DNA of 64,000 bases from Anaerolineae bacterium (GTDB lineage: Bacteria; Chloroflexota; Anaerolineae; Aggregatilineales; Phototrophicaceae): contig JAFLCG010000002.1 of NCBI GenBank assembly GCA_017303635.1, positions 654,918 to 718,917 of the forward strand, in the 5' to 3' direction. Under the pieces are notes generated by a model. It was not told the origin of the DNA. It saw only the letters and a list, made by a program, of their open reading frames with translations, and made no database searches. Below are positions 1-9,500 of the stretch, in pieces. The position numbers were made by a program, and so were the translations under genes. Each line of letters begins with the position of its first letter. Position 1 is the stretch's first letter.

Positions 1-81
1 GCCATTCGCCGAAACATGTCCATGATCCACGACCGCTATTTGTGCAGATAACCAGTCCACGACTGGGAAACGGTCGTGGAT
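1..81. repeat. Alternative stem-loops downstream of the first gene
   Basis: The 8-mer TCCACGAC occurs at 26-33 and again at 56-63, and its complement GTCGTGGA at 73-80. The outer copy forms an 11-bp perfect arm (25-35 with 71-81), and the inner copy an 8-bp hairpin with a 9-nt loop. The two stems exclude each other. The element lies just past the stop of the minus-strand gene ending at 99, so a role in 3' end formation is plausible. There is no clear T-run, so it is not a classic terminator. Confidence 0.45.
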
Positions 82-98
82 TACTTTCGGCTACTGGC

Positions 99-1997
99 TT
101 AGCGCACGCGGTAAACCTGTGCGCCGTCGAAGTCCGCGACCTGTTCAAGGTAGGCCGCAACGCCTACTGATGACTGCATCTCGATCAGGCCGGTGAAGGG
201 GGTGCGCCAACGGAACATTGTTTCCATGCTCGCCGGATCGGTCACCAACTGCGGCACGATCACGTAATCGATCTCCGCCTCGCGCAGCAGATCTGCATGA
301 GCCGGGTCTGCCGGGTTGAACCAGAAGGCCCTCAGGCGATCCTGCTCCGCCAGAACCGCTTCAGTCCCCCGGAAGAAGGGCTGCCAGCGGAAGTAGACAC
401 TTTCACGCTCGCTGATGACCGGCACCCAATCGGCCTCATGCGAATTATCAAACTGGGAGCCGGGGAAGTTCAGGACACGGGCATCCGGCGGGGTATTGAC
501 CTTGAGCCACTCCATGGCCTGTACATCGGCTGCCGAGCTAAAGGTGCCGAAGATGCCCAACCGCCCTTTGCTTAAGGCCAGCAGTTCACGGTTGAAGACC
601 AGGATCAGCGCCGGGATGAGGCAGGCTGCCAGCAGCAGCTTCCAACTGTGCTGATGCAGCCAGTTGCCCAGCCGGGCCGCGCCCCACTTTTCCCAGGCCC
701 ATAGGAGGGCCATGCCACCCAGAATCGTGTACGGCAGGATGGGGCCGTGCCAGGCGATGCTAAAAGGATAGTCATAGCGCATCAGCCAGCTTTCACTGCC
801 GGGGACGAGAGTCTCGATCACGCCCAGGCTGGAGAATTCCAGCACCATCACCCACCAGACCACCGCCAGAATCGCCAGCGGATCACGGCGGCGCAGACCG
901 ATGACGGCGCCGATGACCGCGACTGGCACGATCAGCACGCCGTGATACAGGATCATCACCTGCCAGTAGGCCGGGTCCCGCTCGAAGGGCGACACGATAT
1001 TTGCGCCGAGCAGATCACGGATATTCAGCAGCCAGGGCAGGATGCCCAGCAGGGCGATTAGTGGCATCGCGATCACCAGGGTCAGCCAGTGTTTGAACAG
1101 CGGTTTGGGCTGCCCCAGCCACATGAGCAGCAGCCAGGGGGCCAGCCCCAACCCCAGGATGATGGTGGTATCCGGGTGTGCCAGCACCAGCGCGCCCAGC
1201 ATCAACCCGGCAGCGACCAGATCCGCGATCAGGTGATGTCGCAGGTAGCGCACGATATAGGTCAGGCAGGCCAGGGCAAAGACCATGCCCAGCAGAGTCG
1301 TGAGATGCGAATCCATGAAGGCCGTGAAGAGGCCGGTGCCGAGCAGCATGGCGACGGCCATCGCCCGCCCCAGCGGTTTCCCCTGTACTTCGGAACCGAA
1401 GTCATAGGCTAACCAGACCAGTATCAGGCTGAGCACACCGCCGACTGCCACCTGCACCGTATGCAGCCCTACGCCAAGCTGCTGGCTGAGATAGGCGATC
1501 AGCAGCGGGAAGCCCGGTGCATACAGGTATTCAATTTCCGGCTGCCAGGGGGTGAGCGTGCGGAAGCCCCCACCGAGCTTGACCATCAACCCCAGATAGC
1601 CAAAACCCTGGGCGTCCGTCCCCAGCGGTACCGGGAAGATGAGCGTGGGCAGGGCAAAAATAAAGGCGACCAGAGCGAAGAAGGCCAGGTCGCCCGGCCC
1701 CGGCCAACCCTGATCCTGATCGAGCAATTCAGCGCCGCGTTTTTCGGCACGGCGCTGCCCATAAGAGAGGGTGCCGCCGAGGAAGATCACGGTGATGAGG
1801 GCGAACAGCAGGTAATCAATGACCAGTGTGTTCCAACCAAAGAGCATGGCCCAGAAAATCGCGCCGCCGAGGACGACGCCCAGCGCAAGAGCGGCATTCA
1901 GGGCAATGCGGGGTTGGGCGGTCGGCCAGGCCGGGGCCAGCATCGCACCGGCCACCATGACCACCGAGCTAAAGACAAAAAGGACGAGCAGGGTCAT
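99..1997 (-). CDS. Multispanning GT-C-like membrane protein
   Basis: A 632-residue integral membrane protein with about a dozen hydrophobic segments and a soluble C-terminal part of about 130 residues. This layout resembles GT-C fold glycosyltransferases and oligosaccharyltransferase-like proteins that use lipid-linked sugars. An early extracytoplasmic loop holds an acidic motif (PLGTDAQGFGY) where GT-C enzymes carry catalytic acids. The C-terminal region (AMEWLKVNTPPDARVLN, then DYVIVPQ) is the soluble alpha/beta domain often seen in this group. The start is the ATG preceded by AGGA 7 nt away. A -10-like TATACT lies on the minus strand at 2036-2041. No sugar or acceptor specificity can be read from the sequence. 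A family assignment needs a profile search. Confidence 0.6.
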   Translation of the reverse strand: MTLLVLFVFSSVVMVAGAMLAPAWPTAQPRIALNAALALGVVLGGAIFWAMLFGWNTLVIDYLLFALITVIFLGGTLSYGQRRAEKRGAELLDQDQGWPGPGDLAFFALVAFIFALPTLIFPVPLGTDAQGFGYLGLMVKLGGGFRTLTPWQPEIEYLYAPGFPLLIAYLSQQLGVGLHTVQVAVGGVLSLILVWLAYDFGSEVQGKPLGRAMAVAMLLGTGLFTAFMDSHLTTLLGMVFALACLTYIVRYLRHHLIADLVAAGLMLGALVLAHPDTTIILGLGLAPWLLLMWLGQPKPLFKHWLTLVIAMPLIALLGILPWLLNIRDLLGANIVSPFERDPAYWQVMILYHGVLIVPVAVIGAVIGLRRRDPLAILAVVWWVMVLEFSSLGVIETLVPGSESWLMRYDYPFSIAWHGPILPYTILGGMALLWAWEKWGAARLGNWLHQHSWKLLLAACLIPALILVFNRELLALSKGRLGIFGTFSSAADVQAMEWLKVNTPPDARVLNFPGSQFDNSHEADWVPVISERESVYFRWQPFFRGTEAVLAEQDRLRAFWFNPADPAHADLLREAEIDYVIVPQLVTDPASMETMFRWRTPFTGLIEMQSSVGVAAYLEQVADFDGAQVYRVR

Positions 1998-2159
1998 TCC
2001 GAATCCTGTCGATGATGAAATGTTTAGTGTCGCTAAGTATAGCGGTTGTGAAGGGGAAGATCACAGTGGATAGTTGGCTGGTTTCCGGGTAAGCTCTGCG
2101 CCGCCAACCGATGCATAAACGACCCTCTTCGCTTGTCTTGACCGGGAATGCGACTTGCC

Positions 2160-2471
2160 ATGATTCTTGAAGCTGTCATCCTGAATATTAAGCCGGGGCA
2201 GTCTGCCGCTTTTGAAGCGGCTTTCCGCCAGGCTGCGCCGATCATCGCCGCCGCACCGGGTTACGTGGGCCATGAATTGCAGCGCTGCGTGGAAAACCAT
2301 GAGCAGTTCATCCTGCTGGTGCGCTGGCGCACGCTGGAAGACCATACGGAAGGGTTTCGTAAATCGGCCCCCTATCAGGAATGGAAACGCCTGCTCCACC
2401 ACTTTTACGATCCGTTCCCGACGGTGCTGCATTACGAACTCGTCCATTATGATGCGGATGGCGAGCAATAA
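2160..2471 (+). CDS. Antibiotic biosynthesis monooxygenase (ABM) domain protein
   Basis: A small single-domain protein of 103 residues from the ATG at 2160 (an in-frame ATG at 2148 adds four residues). It opens with ILEAVILNIKPGQ and carries a PGYVGHELQR segment, EHTEGFR-type spacing and a closing LHYELVHY strand. This matches the dimeric alpha+beta ABM fold, with its beta-alpha-beta halves and the ligand pocket between them. Members act as cofactor-free quinol monooxygenases, heme-degrading enzymes or undefined stress proteins; nothing here separates these. The 2160 start fits the family, whose members usually begin one or two residues before the first strand. It is divergent from the membrane protein to its left and followed by an unrelated small-protein pair. 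Confidence 0.72.
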   Translation: MILEAVILNIKPGQSAAFEAAFRQAAPIIAAAPGYVGHELQRCVENHEQFILLVRWRTLEDHTEGFRKSAPYQEWKRLLHHFYDPFPTVLHYELVHYDADGEQ

Positions 2472-2561
2472 GCTGCGGATACCTTGAGGGTCACTTTCAG
2501 ATAAACGCACCTATCATAGGAGTACTGTCTATTACAATTCGTATTTGGGAAAGGTCATGGA

Positions 2562-2990
2562 ATGGAGTTCCTCTACGAGACCCAAACTTGCCGCTATAGT
2601 TGGTACGATGACGCTCATACCATCGTTTTGTTTGAGATCATCGACAAATGGACATGGCAGGATGCATATGAAGGGGTCAAACGCCTGAACCAAACTCATT
2701 TTGAAACACCTCATGACACGTACACTATTTTTCATTTCCACGGCAAAGGCATAATGTTACCCAAAGGGGCTAGCGGCATTCCAACGCTCAAATACCTGAT
2801 GACGCTTAATCCCCCCAATGAGAAGCTGATCGTAGTTGTCAGTCAGAACGCGATGATTGAGATGTTCCTCCAATCAATCAGTAAGGCCTACGGCCTGGCC
2901 AAAATCAACATGAAATATCGGTATGCCAAGTCTATGGAAGCAGCCGTTCAACTCATCCAGGCGTATTGTGCGGCTCATCCGTCGGCCTGA
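2562..2990 (+). CDS. W-rich small protein, pair 1 first copy
   Basis: A 142-residue soluble protein of no family I can name. It has alternating strands and helices, and the core motif WTWQDAYEGV follows a SWYDDAHTIVLFEI strand. A LIVVVSQNAMIEMFLQ strand-helix comes later, and a C-terminal helix (MEAAVQLIQAY) ends the fold. The layout recalls the STAS/SpoIIAA-like fold, but no phosphorylatable Ser-containing motif is evident, so this is only an inference. The next gene (3095-3523) is a paralogue of exactly the same length, and a more distant pair lies at 44663-45570. There is no signal peptide or membrane segment. AAAGG precedes the chosen ATG and a TACAAT hexamer lies at 2533-2538. Confidence 0.7.
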   Translation: MEFLYETQTCRYSWYDDAHTIVLFEIIDKWTWQDAYEGVKRLNQTHFETPHDTYTIFHFHGKGIMLPKGASGIPTLKYLMTLNPPNEKLIVVVSQNAMIEMFLQSISKAYGLAKINMKYRYAKSMEAAVQLIQAYCAAHPSA

Positions 2991-3094
2991 GCAGTACATA
3001 CGTTTTTGACATCTCCTTAAGGATCAACCTGCGTTGTTCGTGGCTACAATGGGGTTTGTCGCCTGTTCCCTTCACCCACTTCGAGCAATTCCCC

Positions 3095-3523
3095 ATGGAA
3101 ATCCTTTTTGAGTCGCCGATCTACCGGATCTGTTGGCATGATGACCAACGCCAAATTCTGCTGCTGGAAATCTTCCAGAAGTGGACGTGGCAGGATGCCT
3201 ACGAAGGCGTTACCCGATCCAACAATATTGCCAAAGCCGCTACCCACGACATCTGCACGATCCTCTATTTTCATGACAATGTGGGTATGCTGCCAAAAGG
3301 TGGCAGCGGCATCCCCACCCTGCGGCAGTTGGCAGCCGATGACCCGCCCAGGGAAAAGCTGGTGGTGATCATCAATCAGAACGCCTTGCTGGAGATCTTC
3401 CTCAGCACGGTCGGCAAAGCCTATCGGCTTGGTCACATGGCGAGCAAGTACCGCTATGCCAAGACGCTGGATGAGGCTTTGCAGATGGTGAAGCACTTTC
3501 AGGCATCCGGCAAAACCGGTTAG
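3095..3523 (+). CDS. W-rich small protein, pair 1 second copy
   Basis: A paralogue of the preceding gene: also 142 residues when started at the ATG at 3095, which aligns with the first residue of its neighbour (MEILFE against MEFLYE). The upstream in-frame extension to 2966 lacks similarity and was dropped. Shared features are ICWHDDQRQILLLEI, KWTWQDAYEGVTR, MLPKG..SGIPTL, EKLVVIINQNALLEIFL and the closing KYRYAKTLDEALQMV. Such close alignment with substitutions throughout points to an old tandem duplication kept under selection. TACAAT lies at 3045-3050, so this copy may have its own promoter. The function is unknown. A STAS-like regulatory fold is possible but not demonstrated. Confidence 0.7.
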   Translation: MEILFESPIYRICWHDDQRQILLLEIFQKWTWQDAYEGVTRSNNIAKAATHDICTILYFHDNVGMLPKGGSGIPTLRQLAADDPPREKLVVIINQNALLEIFLSTVGKAYRLGHMASKYRYAKTLDEALQMVKHFQASGKTG

Positions 3524-3633
3524 GGCACATCCCAGCGACTGTGTTCTGCTTGCCAGCAGTGGACAGCAGATCCCCGGCAGATTCGTTATACTCCGTTACA
3601 TTAGAGCTTTGCGCATCGTGTACGGGGGTAGCC

Positions 3634-5493
3634 ATGCACAGCCGTATTCGCTGGATGACGGTCGGACTGATTGTTCTGGTTGTGAGCCTGTTCACCAGCG
3701 CCGGTGTGCTGGCAGACGGCGCTGCTTATTGGACGGGTGAATACTTCAACAACCCCTATTTTGTGGCCCCTACCATCATGTCCCGCACGGATACCCAGAT
3801 CGCGTTTGACTGGGGTGCCGGTTCGCCGGGGTTAGGGGTGCCGACCGATAACTTCAGCGCCAAGTGGACGACCACCGTCATGCTGACCGAGGGCATTTAT
3901 CGCTTTTGGGCAGCGGCCGATGACAGCATCCGGGTGGTCATCAATAATGACCCGCAAGCGCTCATCGACAGCTTCAGCACGCCGCAGCCGGGCCGTGTCT
4001 TGAGCGGAGATGTGCCGCTGCGCTTCGGCCCGCATCAGATCACCGTGTTTTATCGGGAAGGCACCGGTAACGCCTATGCCTTCCTCGAATGGGCCAATAT
4101 CTCGACCTCGCCGAACACCCGCCCAACCTTCACGATTCCAGGCAGTCAGCCAGAGCCGGGCGGCAGCAGCCCCTGGTTCGCCCAGTATTACAGCAATCCC
4201 AACCTGGCCGGTGAACCGAGCGCCCTGCTGACCGAACCGGCGCCATCCCACAACTGGGGATCGAATGCACCGCTGGCGAACCTGGGGGCGGATTATTTTT
4301 CCGTGCGCTTCACGTCCCAGCAGATGTTGGGCGGGGGCATCTATCGCCTGACGGTGCGGGCGGACGATGGGGTGCGGGTGTATGTGAATGGACGCATCCA
4401 GATCGACCAGTGGCAGAGTGCAACCGGCCAGACCTACAGTGCGGATGTGAATCTGGTGGCCGGGCCGAACCTGATTGTGGTGGAGTATTTCGAGATCAGC
4501 GGGGATGCGTTCCTCGATTATGCCCTGACCCCGTTGGGCAGCGCCCAGCCAACTCCTGCCCCGACGGTAGCCCCTGCGCTGGGTCAGTGGGTGGCCTACT
4601 ACTTCAACAATACCGACCTGACCAATACCCCGGCAGCTATTCTGAGTGAGCCGAGTCCGTCTCACAACTGGGGGCAGGGATCGCCGCTGGCCACTATCGG
4701 GCGGGATAACTTCTCAGTTCGCTGGACGCTGGTGCAAGACTATCCGGCGGGCTTTTATCGGCTGAGCGTCAAGGCGGATGATGGGGTGCGGGTCTACCTG
4801 GATGGGGTGCGCGTCATCGACCAGTGGCGCGATGCCACCGGCCAGACCTATAGCTATGAAACGAACCTGAGCGCGACACCGCATACCATTGTGGTGGAGT
4901 ACTACGAAGCACGGGGCGATGCCTTCCTCGAATATAGTTTCCAGCGGGTGACGGCCCCCACGCCTGCGCCGACCAATCCGCCCGCGCCCAACGGCATCGA
5001 GCAGCCACGGGATACAGGCGCACGAGCGGTGGTGGGGCAGTATGTGGTCAATATCCGCCAGCAGCCGACGACGGATGCAGAGGTGATCGTGCGGGCACAA
5101 CCGGGCGAGAGCTTCACCATTCTGGGGCGGGTGCCGGATAGCACCTGGTGGCAAGTCGATTACAACGGCGTGCTAGGGTGGGTCTTTGGCAACTTTGTGA
5201 GCACCTATAACACCGGCTCGGTGCCGATCACCTTCCGCCCGAACGCACCGCAGGTGATCAACACAGGCTATCTGGTCACTGCGACCACCGACCTGATTAT
5301 CCGGGCCACGCCGGGAACGCGGGGCGCGGTGCTGGGAAACCTCCGCAGCGGGCAGAGCGCGCCCCTGATTGGGCGCAGCGGCAACGGGAATTGGTGGCAG
5401 ATCAGTTTGAATGGCGTGGTGGGCTGGGTGTCAACGACGGGTTCGCAGATTCCCTCCGGCGCGGATGTGAACCGGGTACCGATTACCGGTTAG
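3634..5493 (+). CDS. Secreted protein with three PA14-like and two SH3-type domains
   Basis: A 619-residue exported protein. The ATG at 3634 follows a GGGGG ribosome site and starts a signal peptide (RWMTVGLIVLVVSLFTSAGVLA). Three repeated beta modules of about 130 residues follow, near residues 30-175, 180-310 and 325-460. Each begins with a W-x-(G/A)-x-YFNN-like strand and contains the ADDxxRVxxN/DG motif typical of PA14-like carbohydrate-binding folds. Modules two and three are near-copies (ADDGVRVY..G..IDQW, then GQTYS). Proline-rich linkers separate them. Two bacterial SH3 domains near residues 480-610 end with WWQV..NGVLGWV and WWQI..NGVVGWV. The likely role is binding cell wall or glycans outside the cell. 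A terminator follows at 5511. Confidence 0.8.
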   Translation: MHSRIRWMTVGLIVLVVSLFTSAGVLADGAAYWTGEYFNNPYFVAPTIMSRTDTQIAFDWGAGSPGLGVPTDNFSAKWTTTVMLTEGIYRFWAAADDSIRVVINNDPQALIDSFSTPQPGRVLSGDVPLRFGPHQITVFYREGTGNAYAFLEWANISTSPNTRPTFTIPGSQPEPGGSSPWFAQYYSNPNLAGEPSALLTEPAPSHNWGSNAPLANLGADYFSVRFTSQQMLGGGIYRLTVRADDGVRVYVNGRIQIDQWQSATGQTYSADVNLVAGPNLIVVEYFEISGDAFLDYALTPLGSAQPTPAPTVAPALGQWVAYYFNNTDLTNTPAAILSEPSPSHNWGQGSPLATIGRDNFSVRWTLVQDYPAGFYRLSVKADDGVRVYLDGVRVIDQWRDATGQTYSYETNLSATPHTIVVEYYEARGDAFLEYSFQRVTAPTPAPTNPPAPNGIEQPRDTGARAVVGQYVVNIRQQPTTDAEVIVRAQPGESFTILGRVPDSTWWQVDYNGVLGWVFGNFVSTYNTGSVPITFRPNAPQVINTGYLVTATTDLIIRATPGTRGAVLGNLRSGQSAPLIGRSGNGNWWQISLNGVVGWVSTTGSQIPSGADVNRVPITG

Positions 5494-5510
5494 TGGGTCA
5501 TTGAATCAAA

Positions 5511-5555
5511 AGACGGCTATCCGGCGTTCGATCAAACACGAACGGATAGCCGTCT
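5511..5555 (-). terminator. Bidirectional hairpin terminator
   Basis: Perfect 13-bp arms (5511-5523 and 5543-5555) flank a 19-nt loop that has its own short GTTCG/CGAA pairing. Read on the minus strand the stem is followed by TTTT, so it best serves the receiver gene ending at 5568. It sits between two convergent genes and could stop both. Confidence 0.8.
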
Positions 5556-5567
5556 GATGTGTCAACG

Positions 5568-5948
5568 TTAACCAGGCATCAAGACCCGTTCCAGGCTCCG
5601 CAGGAACAAGGTGGTGTCCAGCGGTTTGGGGAAGTAGGCATCAAAACCGGCATCCAGCACCCGGACTTTGAGTTCCGGCGTGTGGAAGGCCGTGACCGCG
5701 ATCATCGGCAGTCCAGCGACTTCTGGCATATTGCGGATGGTGCCCATCAGCTCCATGCCGTCCATACCGGGCAGCGCCAGATCAATCACCGCGGCGTTGA
5801 AATAGCCCGGGTCGCTCTGGAGCCAACCAAGCGCGGTTTCGGCATCATGGGCGACGACCGCTTCAACCCCGGCGGAACTCAGCATCATGGACACCATATC
5901 GGCGCCGTCGGGATCATCCTCGACTACCAGAATACGGAAATTGGTCAT
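5568..5948 (-). CDS. Stand-alone CheY-like receiver protein
   Basis: A 126-residue single receiver domain with no output domain. Acid pocket residues are E10, D11 and D12, the phosphoacceptor is D56 in VIDLALPGMDG, the switch Thr is in IAVTAFH, and the conserved Lys is K108 in FPKP. The start at 5948 has AGAGGAG upstream and begins right at the first strand; an in-frame ATG at 5990 would add 14 residues with no domain. It is the last gene of a minus-strand cluster: PAS kinase, receiver, receiver. As it has no DNA-binding part, it probably passes phosphate on, acts as a phosphate sink, or binds a target protein. Confidence 0.88.
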   Translation of the reverse strand: MTNFRILVVEDDPDGADMVSMMLSSAGVEAVVAHDAETALGWLQSDPGYFNAAVIDLALPGMDGMELMGTIRNMPEVAGLPMIAVTAFHTPELKVRVLDAGFDAYFPKPLDTTLFLRSLERVLMPG

Positions 5949-6078
5949 TGTTCGTGCTCCTCTTTGCGGCGCGGAATTGCGCCGTCCCAACGTGTGTTTT
6001 CACCTTCAAGCGATATTTGCTGTGTCTGGCGCCAGCCGGGTAACCCGACTGGCGATAATCTGTCCTCTGTTGGCCTCT

Positions 6079-6504
6079 TTATGCCTGGATCATATCGCGC
6101 AGGCTGGGCACGGCGGCCACCAGGGCTGCCAACTGATTCAGGAATTTCTCCGGGTCCAGCGGCTTGCTGATGTAGTTGGTAAAACCGGCCTGGATCGCGC
6201 GTTCGCGGTCGCCGACCATGGCATGGGCGGTGAGCGCCACCACGGGAATATCCATGGTGGTGCGATCCATATTCAGTTCGCGCATCATGCCCCAGCCATC
6301 CAACTCCGGCATGGAGAGATCGGAAATCACCAGATGGGGGCGGTTATTGCGGATGACCGATAGCCCTTCCCGCCCGTTATTGGCAGTCAGCACCTCCGCA
6401 CCGGCCATCTCCAGCATCATAGCGGCGACGATCTGACTATCTTCTTCATCATCGACCACGACCACCCGCCAACCCTGGAAGATTTGTGGAATGCTTGTCT
6501 TCAA
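6079..6504 (-). CDS. Stand-alone CheY-like receiver protein
   Basis: A 141-residue receiver domain with a short N-terminal extension. It has the VVVVDDEEDS acid pocket, phosphoacceptor D62 in VISDLSMPELDG, the VALTAHA switch motif and the Lys in ISKPLDPEKF. It starts only 12 nt after the stop of the large PAS kinase, so the two are almost certainly co-transcribed and cognate. The C-terminal tail is about 15 residues with no recognisable output domain. A second receiver follows after a 130-nt gap. The KPLDPEKF motif resembles receivers that take part in phosphorelays with hybrid kinases. Confidence 0.88.
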   Translation of the reverse strand: MKTSIPQIFQGWRVVVVDDEEDSQIVAAMMLEMAGAEVLTANNGREGLSVIRNNRPHLVISDLSMPELDGWGMMRELNMDRTTMDIPVVALTAHAMVGDRERAIQAGFTNYISKPLDPEKFLNQLAALVAAVPSLRDMIQA

Positions 6505-6516
6505 GATGTGTTACTC

Positions 6517-9500
6517 CTATGCGCTCGCTACTTCAGCTTCGGGCAAGCGCAGCGGCAGCGTTACTGTAAACGTACTACCCTCACCAACCTTACTGGCAAC
6601 CCGAATGTTGCCACCCATCAAGCGGCAGAGCTTCTGCACAATCGAAAGGCCCAACCCTGCACCGCCATACTTACGTTTGGAGGTGCCGTCCACCTGGCGG
6701 AACTCGTCAAAGATCAGGTGATGCCAGGTATCCGGGATGCCGATGCCGGTATCGGTGATAGCAATCGACCAGGTCGCCTCGTCCTGCTTGCGGACGCTCA
6801 GGCTGATGCTGCCCTTCTCTGTGAATTTCAGGGCATTGTTGACCAGGTTGTGGGCGATCTGCGACAGGCGTTCTTCATCGCCGATGATGGTCTCCGGTAG
6901 GGTGGGATCTACATCAAGGATGTATTCCAGGCCCTTCGAGCGCATCTGTTCGCCGAAGTCCTCATGCCACCCCTGCGCCAGCGCCTGGGTATTGATCGGA
7001 CGCTGCACAATTTCGACGCGGTTAGCGTTGATACGAGAGATGTCCAGAATGTCATTGATGAGGTTCAGCAGCCGCTTGGAGTTCATCTTGATGCGTTCCA
7101 TCATGTGGACGACCTGCGGCGGCAGCTCGTACTGCATGGTGGCGATGCCGCTGTACCCCAGGACGGCGTTCAGCGGTGTGCGGAGTTCGTGGCTCATAGT
7201 CGCCAGGAACTGATCTTTGAAGAGCAGGGCGTCTTCGAGTTCGCGCACCACGCGCTCACGCTCGCGTTCAATCCGTTTGCGCTCGGTCACATCCAGACCG
7301 ACATTGATGATACCGCTGATAGTACCGTCGTGGTCGATGACCGGCGCATACCGATTTTCGAGGATGGTATCGCCCATCGGGGTTTCGATGGTCATCGGCT
7401 CGCCTTTCAGCGCCCGGTCAATCTTGTTCTGAATATCGGGCATCAGTTCATACATATCCCGGATATTCACACCGATCAGATCACCGGATTTCAGTCCGAC
7501 GGTCTCCAGCGCCTGACCTTCGCTCAGGTTAATCACACCTTCCTCATCCATACCGAACAGGATGAGCGGCGCACTGTTCATGATGGCACGCAGTCGGGCT
7601 TCGCTTTCGCGGATGACTTTTTCCGCCTGCTTGACTTCGCTCACATCGACGACCAGCGTGATCGCTCCGTCCGGCTTGTTCTCGGCATCGGCCATCGGGA
7701 TGGCATAGGCTTCGTATTCTACGTCGCCCAGTTTGCCGGAGTAGCTGCCCAGGCCGCCCTGCATCGCCAGTTCGACACTTGCCAGGGCATTGGCGTTGTC
7801 TGCATAAATCTCGCTGATCGGTTTGCCAATCAGGTCGGCGTTGTGTACGCCAGCGGCGGCGAAGACGCTGCCTTCCGAGTAGATCACCACACCATCCTTA
7901 TTGATGGCGGTGATGGCAATCGGGGCGAAGTCCGCAATGGCACGGTATCGCTGTTCTACTTCCCGCAGCGCCGTTTCTGTTTGCTTCTGCTGGTGCATGT
8001 CCAGGTGGACACCTACCATACGGGTCGGTCTGCCGGTGCTATCCCGTTCCGCAATCTTGCCTGAGGTCAGCACCCAGCGATACGATCCGGTCTTTTCCTT
8101 CAGGCGGATTTCCATCATGAAGGTGGGGGAGGCACCGGTCACATAGGCATTCACCTTCTCGGTGACGACACCCAGATCGTCCGGATGGACTAACGACGCA
8201 AAAGTACCAAACACGCCCGGCAGTTCGCCGGGTGTATAGCCCAACATCTGCATCCAGCGGTCACTGTAGTCAACGATGTTGGTGACCATGTTCCAGTCCC
8301 ACAGGCCCAGGCTCGCTCCTTGCAGAGCGGCTTCCAGGCGGCTGCTGGAGTCCCGTAGTTTTTCTTCAGCCAGTTTTTGTTCGGTCACATCTTCATAGGT
8401 GCCCAGGATACCGATCACTTCACCGGCATCGTTTCGTAGCGGCACCTTGCTGGTCCGTAACCAGAGCGGCGCACCACTGGCGGTAGTTTGCGGTTCTTCA
8501 AAGTTCAACCGGCTTTCGCCCGCGTCCATGACCTTGGCATCGTCAGCTCGATACAGTTCAGCCTGTTCCGGGAAGAGCTTGTGATCGGTCTTGCCGATGA
8601 GTTCCGAAGGTGATTGGAGGCCTGCATCAGCGGCAAACAGATGATTGCTGCCCAGGTAAGTCGATGACCGATCTTTCCAGAACACGCGCACCGGAATGGT
8701 ATCCAGTACCGATTTGAGCATCTGCTCACTTTCGCGCAGTTTGCGTTCCGCCACCTGCTTTTCAGTGACTTCCTGCGCCATCGACAGGACAGCGACAAAT
8801 TCACCCTGTTCATCACGGATGATCTGGTTGTGCCATTCACAGCTAATGACGCCGCGTGTTTTGGTCAGGTTTTCGCTGGTTGTCTGTACTGGCAGCCCAT
8901 TGCCTGCAAGTTGCTTGATGATCTCTTCCGTGCTTGCCTCTGGACGGGCAGCGGGGGGGAGCAGGAAGTCAAAGAAGCTCTTGCCCAACACTTCAGAAGC
9001 CGACCAACCGAAAGTGCGTTCTGCATAGTCATTCCAGGCTTGTACTTTCAGATCCTTGCCCCACAGCATGTAGGCGACCGGACTCTTATCGAACAACATC
9101 TGGTAGCGGCTTTCACCCGCAGTGGCTCGCTGCTGCGCTTTTTCCAGTGATTCCAGCATGGTGTTGATGGTCAGACCAAGCTTGCCAACTTCATTCTGCT
9201 GGGTCTCCTGCCCGCGCAAGGCCAACCGTTCCGTCAGGCTGCCGCGTTCACGGATGCGCTGGATTTCCCGGCTGAGGTGGGTAATCGGATTGATGACGGC
9301 CGCGCGCATGAAGAAGGCAATGGCGGCAAAGGAACCCACTGTGGTCAGCAGGAGCGCAATACCCAGTGAATTCGCCAGCGAGATGCCGACGGCATCGATC
9401 TGCCGGGCGGTTTCCAGATGCAGCGCACCTACTGGTTGCCCGAAGACATCCAGCAGCGGGCGGAACGCCCAGTTCCATTCGTCATCATTGGCGATCAGAA

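Noticed and set aside
297..2073. Several open frames antisense to the first membrane protein
   Set aside because: They lack ribosome sites and homology-like motifs, are low-complexity His/Gln/Arg-rich, and lie opposite a well-supported gene.
4010..5144. Open frames on both strands within the PA14-like gene
   Set aside because: All are shadows of the repeated PA14-like modules, with Arg/Ala-rich composition.
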